Numbered from the stretch's first letter, positions 8,554 to 18,377 are shown. The stretch is DNA of 64,000 nucleotides from Marinicrinis sediminis (GCF_042685085.1 NZ_JBHUMM010000002.1:186001-250000), one strand, 5' to 3'. Made by a program: numbers and translations. The notes: generated by a model from the letters alone, not told the origin.

Positions 8554-9132
8554 TCAGGGAATCTCGATGCCAAACTCTCCCAGCATATCGGCCAGCAGTG
8601 AAACAGACATGCCCACCACATTAAAATAATCGCCTTCGATTCGATCCACCAGGGCAGCCCCTCTGCCTTGAATGGCATAGGCGCCCGCCTTGTCCATCGG
8701 TTCCCCTGTTGCGACATAGCGTCGTATTTGCGCTGCGGACAGCTCTTTCATATAAACCCGAGTACGCTTGTGAGACACCGCTTCTTTGCCGGAAGCTGCG
8801 TCCAGGCAGGCAATTCCACTATACACATAGTGGGGGCCTCCCTGCAAAGCGTGCAGCATTTGCTCTGCTTCCTCCGGACTGGACGGTTTACCCAGCTTGC
8901 GCTCGTTCAGTACCACGATGGTATCCGAGCCGATGACAATTCCCTCTGTGATCTTCGGATGTGCGCCCAGCACTTCCCGTGCCTTGCGGAATGACAGTTC
9001 CTCTACAATCTCACCGGGAGGCAGCGACTCCTCTATGGTTTCATCTGCATGACTGGGAATCACTTCGAAAGAAAGCGACAGCAAGCCCAGCAATTCCTTC
9101 CGACGAGGAGAGGAAGACGCTAGAATGATCAA
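8554..9132 (-). CDS. maf: Maf family nucleoside triphosphate pyrophosphatase
   Basis: A 192-aa Maf/YhdE-type pyrophosphatase, a house-cleaning enzyme acting on non-canonical or modified nucleotides. Family motifs: ASSSPRRKELL at the N-terminus, the SFRKA segment, GSDTIV, and GEPMDKAGAYAIQG. The start is TTG at 9132, which follows GGAAAGGAG and gives MIILASSSPRR. An ATG at 9189 would add 19 residues outside the family and overlap the preceding gene by 35 bases, so I reject it. First recognised enzyme of the maf-radC-mre run. Confidence 0.94.
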   Translation of the reverse strand: MIILASSSPRRKELLGLLSLSFEVIPSHADETIEESLPPGEIVEELSFRKAREVLGAHPKITEGIVIGSDTIVVLNERKLGKPSSPEEAEQMLHALQGGPHYVYSGIACLDAASGKEAVSHKRTRVYMKELSAAQIRRYVATGEPMDKAGAYAIQGRGAALVDRIEGDYFNVVGMSVSLLADMLGEFGIEIP

Positions 9133-9154
9133 GGTTGGCAGCTCCTTTCCCTGT

Positions 9155-9400
9155 TTACAACTTGCGGTAAAGCAAAAATGCAACGGCAATCGTCAGCATG
9201 GTCAACAGATTTAGTTTGACCTGAATATATAGATCGTATTTAATCAAGTTCAAATCTGCCTTCGGCTCCCATACCATGTCTGCCGTCTTGATCAGAAAGG
9301 ATAATGCCGACACATTCGACAGCAACTCTGAAAGGATGACACCAGCCAGGCATCCCATACACAAAAAAAGAATGAGCGTCCACGTATTTTTTTTACTCAA
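9155..9400 (-). CDS. DUF4321 family small membrane protein
   Basis: An 81-aa protein with two hydrophobic helices (about 8-28 and 63-80) separated by a short loop containing FLIKTADMVWEPKADLNLI and YDLYIQVKLNLLT. This fits the DUF4321 family, small membrane proteins commonly found just before maf in Bacillales; no function is known. The start is TTG at 9400, eight bases after GAGGAG. It is probably the first gene of the maf-radC-mre transcription unit, and is divergent from the amidase gene that begins at 9572. Confidence 0.8.
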   Translation of the reverse strand: MSKKNTWTLILFLCMGCLAGVILSELLSNVSALSFLIKTADMVWEPKADLNLIKYDLYIQVKLNLLTMLTIAVAFLLYRKL

Positions 9401-9571
9401 TGTCTGTCTCCTCTGCCCATGGTTTCAGATATCCTATATTATAAGGGAGAACGTTCGCCAATACAATCAAACCAAAGAAGCATTGCATGAATTTACCAAT
9501 GAAGGATTCGACCAAATCCAGCAACTTTTTTCCTATCCCGAGGTATACACGTTTTGGGAGGGAAGAAAGAT

Positions 9572-10999
9572 ATGAAACTGAAATTAACTACGCTGTTGTT
9601 GTCGCTCATCGTCCTCTTAGGTAGTTCGTTGGAGTCATTGTATGCTGCCACGGTGGTGATTGATCCGGGTCACGGGGGGAGAGATCCGGGCGCCATCGGA
9701 ATCAATGGTTTATATGAGAAAGAAGTGAATCTCTCGATCTCAAAGATGGTAGCCGAGGAATTGCAAAGACGAGGCTATGACATCATCATGACTCGGGATC
9801 ATGACAAATACTTATCTCTTCAGGATCGTGTAAGCTTTACGAATAAGCAAAAGGCCGATATATTCGTATCGATTCACGCCAATGCGTTTCATTCCAGCTC
9901 ACTGAAAGGGACCATGGTGTTGTATTATGATGACAACTATCCGCAGGCAAGCTATCCGGCTTCCTGGGAAATGAGACAGCTTACGCCGAAGAGCAAAATG
10001 CTGGCCCAATCTGTCCTCAGTGAAGCAGTGTCTCAAACCAATATGGTTAACAAGGGTCTCATTCCAAGTGCGGTGTATGTCGTACGTATGGGTAAAATCC
10101 CATCCATCTTGGTAGAAACCGGCTTCTTGTCCAACATGCAAGATGCCACCCGTCTGGCAGACCCGTCCTTCCGAAAGAAGATGGCACTGGCCATCGTCGA
10201 TGGCATTGAGTCCTATATGCCTCTCAGCTTCCGGGATTTGCGCGGTCACTGGGCGACAGACTCGATCCTCAGACTGAAGGATGAAGGCTATGTCAATGGC
10301 GTTGCCGAAAACATATTTCAACCTAATCGGGCCATGACCAGAGCAGAGTTCATGGCATTTATGGATCGTGTCTTCCACTTTGCATCCAAATCTACCGTCA
10401 CGGTTGCAAGTGCTGAGACCAAAAAATCCGCTGAGACAGAAGGCTCGTCCGTTGATTCTGCACCATCTGCTGAAGAGGTTCAGACCGACAAGCAAGATGG
10501 AACCGAAACGAAGCAGCATACCGATTCGCCTGCAAATGAAACCGACAACAGTGAGGATGGAACAGGTCAATCAGAAGGTGAAACTGATGAAGCACCGCCT
10601 GTACCAGACACGCCGGTTGAAGAACCTGAATCCATGTCGTACCGTGATTTGACCGAATCCCACTGGGCCTATAAAATTTTGGAGAAGGCAGTCGATTCAA
10701 AATATATCAATGGCTATCCAGATGGAACCATCCGACCGAACGATCCGATTTCCAGAGCAGAGGTCTCGGTCATCTTCAACCGAATCTGGGAAGATGGAAA
10801 GAGCAATCTCTCTTCTTCGCTTCACAGCTACGTCGATGTACCGCAGCATAAATGGTATGCCCAGGCCATCTATTTGATGCAGGCAGCCGCCATTCTAAAC
10901 GGCAAGACCATCAACGAATTCAAGCCGCTTGATCATATGACGCGGGCTGAAGCCACCGTCATGCTGGATCGTTATCTTCTGCAATATCAAAAAAACTGA
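9572..10999 (+). CDS. SLH-anchored N-acetylmuramoyl-L-alanine amidase
   Basis: A secreted Amidase_3 enzyme that cuts the bond between muramic acid and the stem peptide. It has a signal peptide (about 1-25, cleaved near YAA), then the catalytic domain to about residue 220 with zinc/catalytic markers DPGHGG, GLYEKE, SIHANAF and VETGFLSN. Three SLH repeats follow; the first (FRDLRGHWA) is separated from the last two (YRDLTESHWA, YVDVPQHKWYA) by a roughly 100-residue acidic Ser/Thr/Glu-rich linker. SLH domains bind pyruvylated wall polymers. The ATG at 9572 lies ten bases after GGAGG. It stands alone on the plus strand; the stop codon lies in its own terminator stem. Confidence 0.93.
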   Translation: MKLKLTTLLLSLIVLLGSSLESLYAATVVIDPGHGGRDPGAIGINGLYEKEVNLSISKMVAEELQRRGYDIIMTRDHDKYLSLQDRVSFTNKQKADIFVSIHANAFHSSSLKGTMVLYYDDNYPQASYPASWEMRQLTPKSKMLAQSVLSEAVSQTNMVNKGLIPSAVYVVRMGKIPSILVETGFLSNMQDATRLADPSFRKKMALAIVDGIESYMPLSFRDLRGHWATDSILRLKDEGYVNGVAENIFQPNRAMTRAEFMAFMDRVFHFASKSTVTVASAETKKSAETEGSSVDSAPSAEEVQTDKQDGTETKQHTDSPANETDNSEDGTGQSEGETDEAPPVPDTPVEEPESMSYRDLTESHWAYKILEKAVDSKYINGYPDGTIRPNDPISRAEVSVIFNRIWEDGKSNLSSSLHSYVDVPQHKWYAQAIYLMQAAAILNGKTINEFKPLDHMTRAEATVMLDRYLLQYQKN

Positions 11000-11030
11000 G
11001 AAAGACCCATCCGGTCTTCTCAGTTTTTTT
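10990..11030. terminator. Bidirectional terminator between amidase and SPOR gene
   Basis: AAAAACTGAGAAAGACC pairs with GGTCTTCTCAGTTTTT around a five-base loop. The TGA stop of the amidase (10997-10999) is part of the stem. A and T tracts flank it, so it can end transcription from both sides. Confidence 0.9.
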
Positions 11031-11046
11031 CTGTTCTGTTCAGTCC

Positions 11047-12321
11047 CTACGAAGCAGACAGCGCATTTCTGAGATTTTTCTCCTGCATCATGACGTCCAT
11101 CATGGCGGTCTGCACCTGCCATAGAAAAGCCCGTGAAGGATTGCGCGTGTATTCGGTCAATGCATTCATGGCCACATTCATCGCTTGATTCATCGTCTGC
11201 AAGATGCGTTTGATTTCTTCATTCGCCTGCTGTTCGAGGGAGGTCTCCAGCTTCATCCAGCTTTGATGGGCGGTCTGCATCGTGCGCATCGTCTCCTCTT
11301 CAAATGGTGAGGTTTCCGTCGCCTGCAGATGAAGTAGAGACAAATTGGCCATGGATTCCATCATATTGTGATTCTCTTCAAAAAACTGCGTCAGTTCATC
11401 CATTTCCGCTCCGCCCCATTTAACTGATGAGAGTGCTGGCAGGCTGTATGTCTTGACGTAGGCCTCCTTGTCTGCCTCTTTCAATATATGACTCAAATAC
11501 AAGGCATCATCTCGATTCATCGTCACGCCTGCAAATACATGAAACTGTTCTCCCTGCTGCATGGATGCTGCGAATCCGCTTCCTTTCAACTGCTCTACCG
11601 CCGTCTGGGCGCCTTCTTCATTGGAAAACACGCCATGTTGCAGCATGATATACGATTGAGCGGGAATGCTTACAGCCTGATCGGTGGATGAGGGGGGCGT
11701 CAGGACAGGATTTGAATTTGGATCTGTCCCGGTACCCGTTTCGGTTCCTGAACCTGCTTCCATTCCCGCGGGCATCTGTTCCTGCACGTCTCCATCTGCA
11801 GCGATATCAACCGGTGAAGGGGCGGACCCTGTGAACAGCTGCAATACGAAAAAACCGAAAATCGCGCCTGTTGCAATGGCTCCGCCGACGGACAGCAGCA
11901 AGGTCATCCAGGGAGCTCCAGGCTTTCCCCTCATTCTCGTCCGTGCCGGTTCCATCTCTACAAATGGATCGTAAGCCTGGTCGGTCACGATAGGTCCGAA
12001 ACGCATCTCGTCCTGGTCGTCATGTCTGTAAGGGGGCGGTCCCGCACTACCCTGATCTGCGGGATGATCGGGATGATCGGTTTCCTTAATCAATTTCTCC
12101 AGCCGCTCTACCTCTGCCTCAAACGGACTGCTCCAGGCTCCAAAGTCCATCGTGTACTGATTCAATCCCGGAGGGTCTTCAACCGGGTGACACGACGGGG
12201 TTTCACGAACTTCATAGTCTTCCTTGTTCAGGGGGATGATTTGCTGCTCTGACTTTGAATTTTGCTGTGATTTCGGGTTGTGATCGAAACGGTAGGTAAT
12301 GGTGGATTTATTCTTTTCCAT
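11047..12321 (-). CDS. SPOR-domain membrane protein
   Basis: A 424-aa bitopic membrane protein. The first 140 residues are hydrophilic and acidic, presumably cytoplasmic. A helix follows (LLLSVGGAIATGAIFGFFVLQLF), then a Gly/Thr/Pro-rich linker, a SPOR domain (about 215-290: YIMLQHGVFSNEEGAQTAVEQL...FHVFAGV), and a helical C-terminus rich in Gln and Met. SPOR domains bind denuded glycan at septa. A homologue is commonly next to murC/folC in Bacillales. ATG at 12321 follows GGGAGAG; the longer frame to 12411 has no ribosome site. Which division or sporulation protein it works with cannot be read from sequence. Confidence 0.82.
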   Translation of the reverse strand: MEKNKSTITYRFDHNPKSQQNSKSEQQIIPLNKEDYEVRETPSCHPVEDPPGLNQYTMDFGAWSSPFEAEVERLEKLIKETDHPDHPADQGSAGPPPYRHDDQDEMRFGPIVTDQAYDPFVEMEPARTRMRGKPGAPWMTLLLSVGGAIATGAIFGFFVLQLFTGSAPSPVDIAADGDVQEQMPAGMEAGSGTETGTGTDPNSNPVLTPPSSTDQAVSIPAQSYIMLQHGVFSNEEGAQTAVEQLKGSGFAASMQQGEQFHVFAGVTMNRDDALYLSHILKEADKEAYVKTYSLPALSSVKWGGAEMDELTQFFEENHNMMESMANLSLLHLQATETSPFEEETMRTMQTAHQSWMKLETSLEQQANEEIKRILQTMNQAMNVAMNALTEYTRNPSRAFLWQVQTAMMDVMMQEKNLRNALSAS

Positions 12322-12387
12322 CTTGTTCTCTCCCTTGTCCATACTTACTATCAGCTTATGATAGAGAACAGGGAAATATGATAGAAC

Positions 12388-12427
12388 AAACAGGCATCTC
12401 CCTCTTTGCAAGGAAGATGCCTGTTTG
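12388..12427 (-). terminator. Terminator downstream of murC
   Basis: CAAACAGGCATCT and AGATGCCTGTTTG form a 13-bp stem around a small loop. On the minus strand it is followed by a short T-rich run (TTTGTT). It lies 57 bases after the murC stop and just upstream of the SPOR gene, so it separates the two units. Confidence 0.7.
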
Positions 12428-12483
12428 AATGAAATGGATCATGGAATGGAACAGGAAAAGATAGCACCTCGATCCTGATCGAT

Positions 12484-13875
12484 TCAGGAAGAGGATGCCG
12501 CTTCCTGGTCTCTCAGTGCCTGGGCCAACGCATGGGACGTCTTCCAGATGTCTCCCGCTCCCATCGTAATGATCAGCTGACCGGGCTGAACGACGTCAAG
12601 CAAATGCGTGAGCACTTCTTCCTTGGTCGGAATATAGGTGACATTGGCATTGCTGTTCTCCCGAATCATGTCCACCAGTCGTCTGGAATGCACCCCTTCG
12701 ATTTCCTTTTCACCTGCAGGGGCATATATATCGGTAATAATGACTTCATCCGCATCATGAAAAGCACGGCTAAACTGATCCAGCAGGAAGAAGGTACGTG
12801 AATACCGCTGAGGCTGGAAGATGGCAATGATATGTTTGTCTGTCGATTTGGCTGCACTGACAGTGGCCTGAATCTCAGTCGGGTGATGGGCATAATCATC
12901 AATGACCAGAATATCATTGATCTCGCCGAGTACCTGGAATCTGCGTTTTGCCCCGCGGAATTCCTGAATGGCCCTTGCTATGCTTGCAAATGGAATCCCG
13001 GCTTCCAGACAAACGATTGTGGCTGCCAGCGCATTGTATACATTGTACAAGCCTGGGATGGACAATTCCATTCTCCCCAGATCTTCTCCCCTGTGCAGCA
13101 CATGGAAAGCCACCTTGCGGTCTCCGAGCTCAATATCGGTCGCCATATAGTCGGCATCCTGTTCAATGCCATAGGTGGTCACATTCGCCTTCACATCCGG
13201 CAGCAGTTCTCTTACATATTCATCGTCGAGACATACGACCGCACCGCCGTCTTCCTTCACCTGACTCAAAAAGGTGGCATAGGCTTTCTTCAGATTGTCA
13301 AAATTCCCATCATAATTCTCAAGATGATCCGCTTCGATATTCGTTACAATGGCCATAGCCGGATAATACTTCAGGAAGGACCCGTCGCTCTCGTCCGCTT
13401 CAGCCACCACATAATCCCCGTGTCCGGCTTTGGCATTGCTGCCAACATTCATGATCTCGCCGCCAATGATATAGGTCGGGTCGGTACCGCACTGTTCCAT
13501 GATCAGGGCGATCATGGAAGAGGTTGTCGTTTTGCCGTGTGCACCGGCTACCGCCACGCCTTTCTTCGCATTCATCAGACGGGCCAGCATCTCCGAGCGA
13601 TGAAGCAGCGGAATATTCAGGCGTTCTGCAGCCTGCAGCTCCACATTGTCTTTGGACAAAGCTGTCGAGAACACAACCATGTCAGCCCCTTCAACATGCG
13701 TTTCTTCATGGCCGATATAGATGTGGGCCCCTTTTTCCGCCAGTTTTCTGGTCAATTCCTGCTGGGCAACATCCGATCCGGTTACCCGATATCCCATCTC
13801 CAGCATCACTCTTGCAATGGCGCTCATCCCATATCCACCAATGCCAATAAAATGTACGTGCTCTGCTGTGCTCAA
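12484..13875 (-). CDS. murC: MurC, UDP-N-acetylmuramate--L-alanine ligase
   Basis: A 463-aa cytoplasmic Mur ligase that adds L-alanine to UDP-MurNAc using ATP, the first amino-acid step of wall precursor synthesis. N-terminal Rossmann motif IGIGGYGMSAIA, central ATP motif GAHGKTTTSS, EADESDGSF and NIEADHLENYD, and the C-terminal domain with DDYAHHPTEI. Full length for the family. It follows folC by seven bases on the same strand; valS, folC and murC probably form one unit under the valine T-box, with the terminator at 12388-12427 at its end. Confidence 0.96.
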   Translation of the reverse strand: MSTAEHVHFIGIGGYGMSAIARVMLEMGYRVTGSDVAQQELTRKLAEKGAHIYIGHEETHVEGADMVVFSTALSKDNVELQAAERLNIPLLHRSEMLARLMNAKKGVAVAGAHGKTTTSSMIALIMEQCGTDPTYIIGGEIMNVGSNAKAGHGDYVVAEADESDGSFLKYYPAMAIVTNIEADHLENYDGNFDNLKKAYATFLSQVKEDGGAVVCLDDEYVRELLPDVKANVTTYGIEQDADYMATDIELGDRKVAFHVLHRGEDLGRMELSIPGLYNVYNALAATIVCLEAGIPFASIARAIQEFRGAKRRFQVLGEINDILVIDDYAHHPTEIQATVSAAKSTDKHIIAIFQPQRYSRTFFLLDQFSRAFHDADEVIITDIYAPAGEKEIEGVHSRRLVDMIRENSNANVTYIPTKEEVLTHLLDVVQPGQLIITMGAGDIWKTSHALAQALRDQEAASSS

Positions 13876-13882
13876 GTCCGCC

Positions 13883-15220
13883 TCACCAGCCTTTTTCAGA
13901 TTCAGAATGATGCAGGACCCAGCTGCGAATGTCAGAAATCAGATAAAGGGTACCTGATACAACAGCCAAATCCTCTTCCTCTGTTATGTTCATCAGCTCA
14001 GACAGCGCCTTCTTCCAGTCCGGCTCTACCTGGACGTCGATATGCGCTGCTTCGGGAAATGTTTCGACCATACGCGCCAACGCTTCCGCCTGCATTTTCT
14101 TCCTGAAATCAGGTTCCGTAATGATCAAGGTTTTCACTATAGGTAGTATATGCGTCAAATATTCACGATGATTCTTCGTATCCAGCATTCCGAACAGAAA
14201 ATGGACGTTTCGATCCGGATACAGCTCCTGTATCGCTTGCACCAATGCCTGTGCCCCTTCGGGATTATGCGCCCCGTCAATTAGCAAGGGAGGATCTGCC
14301 GAGAGCATCTCCATTCGGCCGGGCCAAAAGGCTTCCTTCAGTCCCTGGTGCAAATCCTCATCCTCGATGACCGCTGCATAGTATTGGCGCAGCACCTCGA
14401 GCACCATTACAGCCGCCGCCGCATTTTTCACCTGAAAGCTGCCCTTCATGGAAAGCTGCAAATTCGGAATATCTCGGAACGGACCGCTGAAATGAAATGC
14501 TGATCCCGCTTCACTACTTGTGGCTCCTGATGTATGAAATGCGTCATGAATAAAATAGCAGGAGCTCTTTTTCTCCGCTGCGACCGATTTCAATACGCGA
14601 ATGACCTCGGGATGCTCTGCCGTGCTGACAAGCGGAACGCCCGGTTTGATAATGCCCGCTTTTTCGGAAGCGATCTGTGTAAGCGTGTCTCCAAGGATGT
14701 CCATATGGTCCATGCCGACATTCGTAATCGCCGTAACGATGGGAATGACGACATTGGTTGAATCCAGTCTGCCGCCAAGGCCCGTCTCCATGACGACATA
14801 ATGGGGGTACGTATGCTTGGCAAAGTACAGGATGGACAAGGCCGTAACGACCTCGAACATCGTAGGAGACCCCAGTTCCGTCTGTGCAATCTGTTCCACG
14901 ACAGGTTGAAGCTGATTGGCAAGATGAAGGACATCATCATCCGCGATATCCTGTCCGTTATACTGAATACGGTTCGTAAACCGCTCGATATAAGGGGATG
15001 TAAAACTCCCTACGTCATAGCCGCTCTGCTGCAAAACCTGGGCAATCATGCGGCAGGTTGAGCCTTTGCCATTTGTGCCGGCCACATGGATGACCTTCAA
15101 CCTTCTCTCCGGTCTGCCAAAGGCCTCCATCAGGGCTTCCATCCGTTTTAGTCCCGGCTTGATCCCAAACGGGATCAGGGAATGTATCCATTCAACTGCT
15201 TCTTCGTACGCGTGCAGCAT
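13883..15220 (-). CDS. folC: FolC, folylpolyglutamate/dihydrofolate synthase
   Basis: A 445-aa Mur-ligase-related enzyme that adds glutamates to folates and, in its bifunctional form, joins dihydropteroate to glutamate. Markers: VIHVAGTNGKGSTCRM (P-loop), SFTSPYIERFTNRIQ, ETGLGGRLDSTN, NVGMDHMDILG and LLIDGAHNPEGAQAL. The ATG at 15220 (MLHAYEEAVEWI) follows AAAGGTG; an upstream frame to 15265 adds 15 residues not expected in the family. It lies 60 bases after valS, the same order as in B. subtilis. Confidence 0.95.
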   Translation of the reverse strand: MLHAYEEAVEWIHSLIPFGIKPGLKRMEALMEAFGRPERRLKVIHVAGTNGKGSTCRMIAQVLQQSGYDVGSFTSPYIERFTNRIQYNGQDIADDDVLHLANQLQPVVEQIAQTELGSPTMFEVVTALSILYFAKHTYPHYVVMETGLGGRLDSTNVVIPIVTAITNVGMDHMDILGDTLTQIASEKAGIIKPGVPLVSTAEHPEVIRVLKSVAAEKKSSCYFIHDAFHTSGATSSEAGSAFHFSGPFRDIPNLQLSMKGSFQVKNAAAAVMVLEVLRQYYAAVIEDEDLHQGLKEAFWPGRMEMLSADPPLLIDGAHNPEGAQALVQAIQELYPDRNVHFLFGMLDTKNHREYLTHILPIVKTLIITEPDFRKKMQAEALARMVETFPEAAHIDVQVEPDWKKALSELMNITEEEDLAVVSGTLYLISDIRSWVLHHSESEKGW

Positions 15221-15280
15221 TTGACCAACACCTTTAAATAAAATAAACACCTGGGATGCGAACAAACTTTTACGATGCGA

Positions 15281-17953
15281 TCAGGATTGTTGGAGCTCTT
15301 TCATCTCAGCCAATCGCTGCAGCACTTTGTCACGCTTTTCCGTGTAATCCGCTTGCTTGGCCTTTTCTTCCTCGATGACCTTCGCAGGCGCTTTGGCGAC
15401 GAAATTTTCATTTGCGAGCTTCTTCTCGACCCGTTCCACTTCCTTGTCCAGGGATTGAAGCTCTTTTTGCAGCCTTGCGATCTCCTGTTCAATATCGATC
15501 AGGCCGGCAAGCGGCAAGTAAATTTCTGCACCGGTCACGATGGCCGTCATCGACTGATCGGGCGCTTCGACTTCCAGCCCCATTTCCAGATGACTCGTGC
15601 CACAGAAACGGATGATGTATTCTTCATTTTTGCGTAAAATGTCAGCCGCGCGCGTCTGGGTTGCTTTGAGAGACATCTCAATCTTGCGGCTCATCGGTGC
15701 GTTCACTTCACCCCGTATATTTCGAACCGCTCCAATGACATTTTTGAGCAGTTCCATTTGCTCCACTGCATCCGCATCCTCGAGACTGGAGGAATAGATC
15801 GGCCAGGCTGCCTGCACAAGAGTTTCTCCTTCATGAGGCAGATGCTGCCAGATTTCCTCACTGATAAACGGCATGAACGGATGAATGAGACGCATGGTCT
15901 GATCCAGCGCATAAGCCAGTACCGATTGGGTCGTACGCTTCGCCTGCTCGTTTTCGCCATACAGGTTGATCTTGGCAAATTCAATATACCAGTCGCACAA
16001 ATCGTCCCAAATGAAGTTGTACAGGAGACGACCGACTTCTCCAAATTCATATTGATCCATCAGACGGGTTACGTCTTTCACAGTTTCATTCAGTCGATGC
16101 AAGATCCAGCGATCGGCCGTCTCGAGATTTCCACTCAGATCGATGTCCGATGCTTTGAAATCCTGCAAATTCATCAGCGCAAATCGTGATGCATTCCAAA
16201 TTTTGTTCGCAAAGTTTCGGGTTTGCTCCACCTTTTCCCAGCGGAAGCGCAAATCCTGTCCCGGTGTGCTGCCTGTCGAAATCATGAAGCGCATGGCATC
16301 TGCGCCATACTTCTCAATGACCTCTAGCGGATCGACGCCGTTGCCGAGCGATTTGGACATCTTGCGCCCATCTGCATCCCGAACCAGACCGTGGATGAGC
16401 ACATCCTGAAACGGAATCGTATCGGTGAATTCCAGCGCGGTGAAGATCATGCGCGCGACCCAGAAATAGATGATGTCATAGCCGGTTACGAGCACATTGG
16501 TTGGATAGAACCGTTTGAGATCCTCTGTCTGTTCCGGCCAGCCCAACGTTGAAAACGGCCAAAGTGCCGAGCTGAACCATGTATCCAGCACGTCCTGATC
16601 CTGACGGATATTCGTACTCTGACAGCTCGAGCAAGCCTGCGCCTCGTCTCTGGAGATCGTGGCTTCCCCGCAATCCTCACAGTACCATGCCGGAATCCGG
16701 TGTCCCCACCACAGCTGGCGAGAGATACACCAGTCTCTGACATTCTCGATCCAGTGCAGGTATATTTTCTCGAAGCGATCCGGGACAAACTGCACGCCTT
16801 TGCCTGACTTTTGCGCCTCAATCGCCCGCTCCGCCAGCGGCTTCATCTTCACAAACCACTGGGTGGACAAATACGGCTCCACGACCGCTCCACTTCGTTC
16901 ACTGTGACCTACCTGATGAACATGCTCCTCAATCTGAATGAGCACCCCTTGCTCCTGCAGGTCTTGCACAATCTGCTTGCGGCATTCGAAGCGGTCTAGG
17001 CCCTGGTAAGGCCCGGCTTGACTGTTCATAGTCCCGCCTTCGTCCATCACGAGAATTTGCGGCAGCTCATGACGATTTCCTACCTCGAAATCATTCGGAT
17101 CATGCGCAGGTGTAATCTTGACCGCCCCGCTGCCAAATTCCTTCTCAACGTATTCATCTGCCACAATCGGAATCTCGCGATTGACAATCGGCAACGTCAA
17201 TGTCTTGCCAATCATATGCTGGTAACGCTCATCTTCCGGATGAACCGCTACGGCCGTATCGCCCAGCATCGTCTCCGGTCGAGTGGTCGCCACGACGATA
17301 TGTCCACTGCCGTCAGATAACGGATATTTCAAGTGATACAGCTTGCCCTGGACTTCCTTGTATTCGACCTCAATATCAGACAGCGCTGTTCTCGCTGCTG
17401 GGTCCCAGTTGATGATATATTTGCCCCGATAGATCAATCCTTTTTCATACAGACGAACGAACACTTCCCGTACGGCCTTCGACAACCCTTCATCCAGCGT
17501 AAAGCGCTCCCTGGAGTAATCCAGTGAGAGCCCCAGCTTGTTCCACTGGGCGCGAATGGTATCGGCATAATGTTCCTTCCAGTCCCATACCTTTTCCAGA
17601 AACTTCTCTCTCCCCAGATCATAGCGGGAGACGCCTTCCTCTTCACGCAATTTTTGCTCGACCTTCGTCTGAGTGGCAATGCCAGCGTGATCGGTACCAG
17701 GCAGCCACAGCGTATCATATCCTTGCATCCGCTTCGTTCTCACCAGAATATCCTGTAGTGTGAAATCGAGCGCATGACCAATATGAAGCATACCGGTTAC
17801 ATTCGGGGGCGGGATCACAATGGTATAGGTTTCCTTGTCCTTGCGGTCTCCTGCCTTGAAAAAATCATTTTCCGTCCAATACGCCCCCCATTTCTGCTCG
17901 GCTTCCTTGGGGTTGTACGTAGTGGGCATGGAGATTTGCGGTTGTTCGCTCAT
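15281..17953 (-). CDS. valS: Valyl-tRNA synthetase
   Basis: An 890-aa class I aminoacyl-tRNA synthetase. The HIGH motif is in PPNVTGMLHIGHAL near residue 50, and the KMSKS motif in GRKMSKSLGNG. The CP1 editing domain lies between (VATTRPETMLGDTAVAV), and the anticodon-binding domain is followed by the C-terminal coiled coil (about the last 65 residues) typical of ValRS. A zinc-binding knob in the catalytic half is suggested by CEDCGEA...CSSC. ATG at 17953 follows GAGGAGG. Expression is controlled by the T-box leader upstream, so it should rise when tRNA-Val is uncharged. Confidence 0.97.
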   Translation of the reverse strand: MSEQPQISMPTTYNPKEAEQKWGAYWTENDFFKAGDRKDKETYTIVIPPPNVTGMLHIGHALDFTLQDILVRTKRMQGYDTLWLPGTDHAGIATQTKVEQKLREEEGVSRYDLGREKFLEKVWDWKEHYADTIRAQWNKLGLSLDYSRERFTLDEGLSKAVREVFVRLYEKGLIYRGKYIINWDPAARTALSDIEVEYKEVQGKLYHLKYPLSDGSGHIVVATTRPETMLGDTAVAVHPEDERYQHMIGKTLTLPIVNREIPIVADEYVEKEFGSGAVKITPAHDPNDFEVGNRHELPQILVMDEGGTMNSQAGPYQGLDRFECRKQIVQDLQEQGVLIQIEEHVHQVGHSERSGAVVEPYLSTQWFVKMKPLAERAIEAQKSGKGVQFVPDRFEKIYLHWIENVRDWCISRQLWWGHRIPAWYCEDCGEATISRDEAQACSSCQSTNIRQDQDVLDTWFSSALWPFSTLGWPEQTEDLKRFYPTNVLVTGYDIIYFWVARMIFTALEFTDTIPFQDVLIHGLVRDADGRKMSKSLGNGVDPLEVIEKYGADAMRFMISTGSTPGQDLRFRWEKVEQTRNFANKIWNASRFALMNLQDFKASDIDLSGNLETADRWILHRLNETVKDVTRLMDQYEFGEVGRLLYNFIWDDLCDWYIEFAKINLYGENEQAKRTTQSVLAYALDQTMRLIHPFMPFISEEIWQHLPHEGETLVQAAWPIYSSSLEDADAVEQMELLKNVIGAVRNIRGEVNAPMSRKIEMSLKATQTRAADILRKNEEYIIRFCGTSHLEMGLEVEAPDQSMTAIVTGAEIYLPLAGLIDIEQEIARLQKELQSLDKEVERVEKKLANENFVAKAPAKVIEEEKAKQADYTEKRDKVLQRLAEMKELQQS

Positions 17954-18023
17954 GAATGGAGCCTCCTCGTGCATCATGTCTTTTCTGTGTATCAAATGTT
18001 AAATAACAGGGTGAAAAATATAC

Positions 18024-18371
18024 AAAAAAACCTCCCGTCCGCAAAGGACGAAAGGTTCTGCTTCCGTGGTACCACCTTTATTCCGACCCCGTATACAGAT
18101 CAGGTCGGCACTCGAACGCAGATAACGGCTGCGAACCGGCTCAAGCTTGCGCGCAATCTGCTGCTCACTCAAGCAACTCTAGGGCGACTTCGGCAGATAC
18201 ATCCTGTGGAATCTCTCAGCGCTGCAATTCCACTCTCTGAAGGGTTCACTGCTTACTACTCCCGTTCTCCGTTATTTTTCAATTTCACTTTCAAGTTCAT
18301 TTCAAGTTCACTATTACTTGATTGATTCGGCTGCTGTCTTGCTTGATAACGTTGCTGCTATTGCGTCTATC
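18024..18371 (-). promoter_or_regulatory. T-box riboswitch (valine) upstream of valS
   Basis: The conserved T-box core reads AAAGGTGGTACCACG on the minus strand (18065-18079). Next is a terminator stem (AACCT/AGGTT with GTCC/GGAC) ending in seven T residues (18024-18057). The specifier region shows AGTA on the 5' side (18254-18260) and GAA followed by GTC on the 3' side (18186-18191); GTC is a valine codon, matching the downstream gene. The antiterminator bulge TGGT would pair with a tRNA ending ACCA. Leader length from the promoter is about 350 bases, usual for the class. Confidence 0.9.
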
Positions 18372-18377
18372 ATTCAT

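Noticed and set aside
9445..9460. GAACGTTCG resembling a LexA half-site
   Set aside because: Spacing does not fit the Bacillus LexA box (CGAAC-4-GTTCG), and the neighbours are not SOS genes.
12832..14106. 424-codon open frame on the plus strand
   Set aside because: It lies fully opposite murC and runs into folC, has no ribosome site and gives a composition typical of an antisense frame (rich in His, Ile, Cys).
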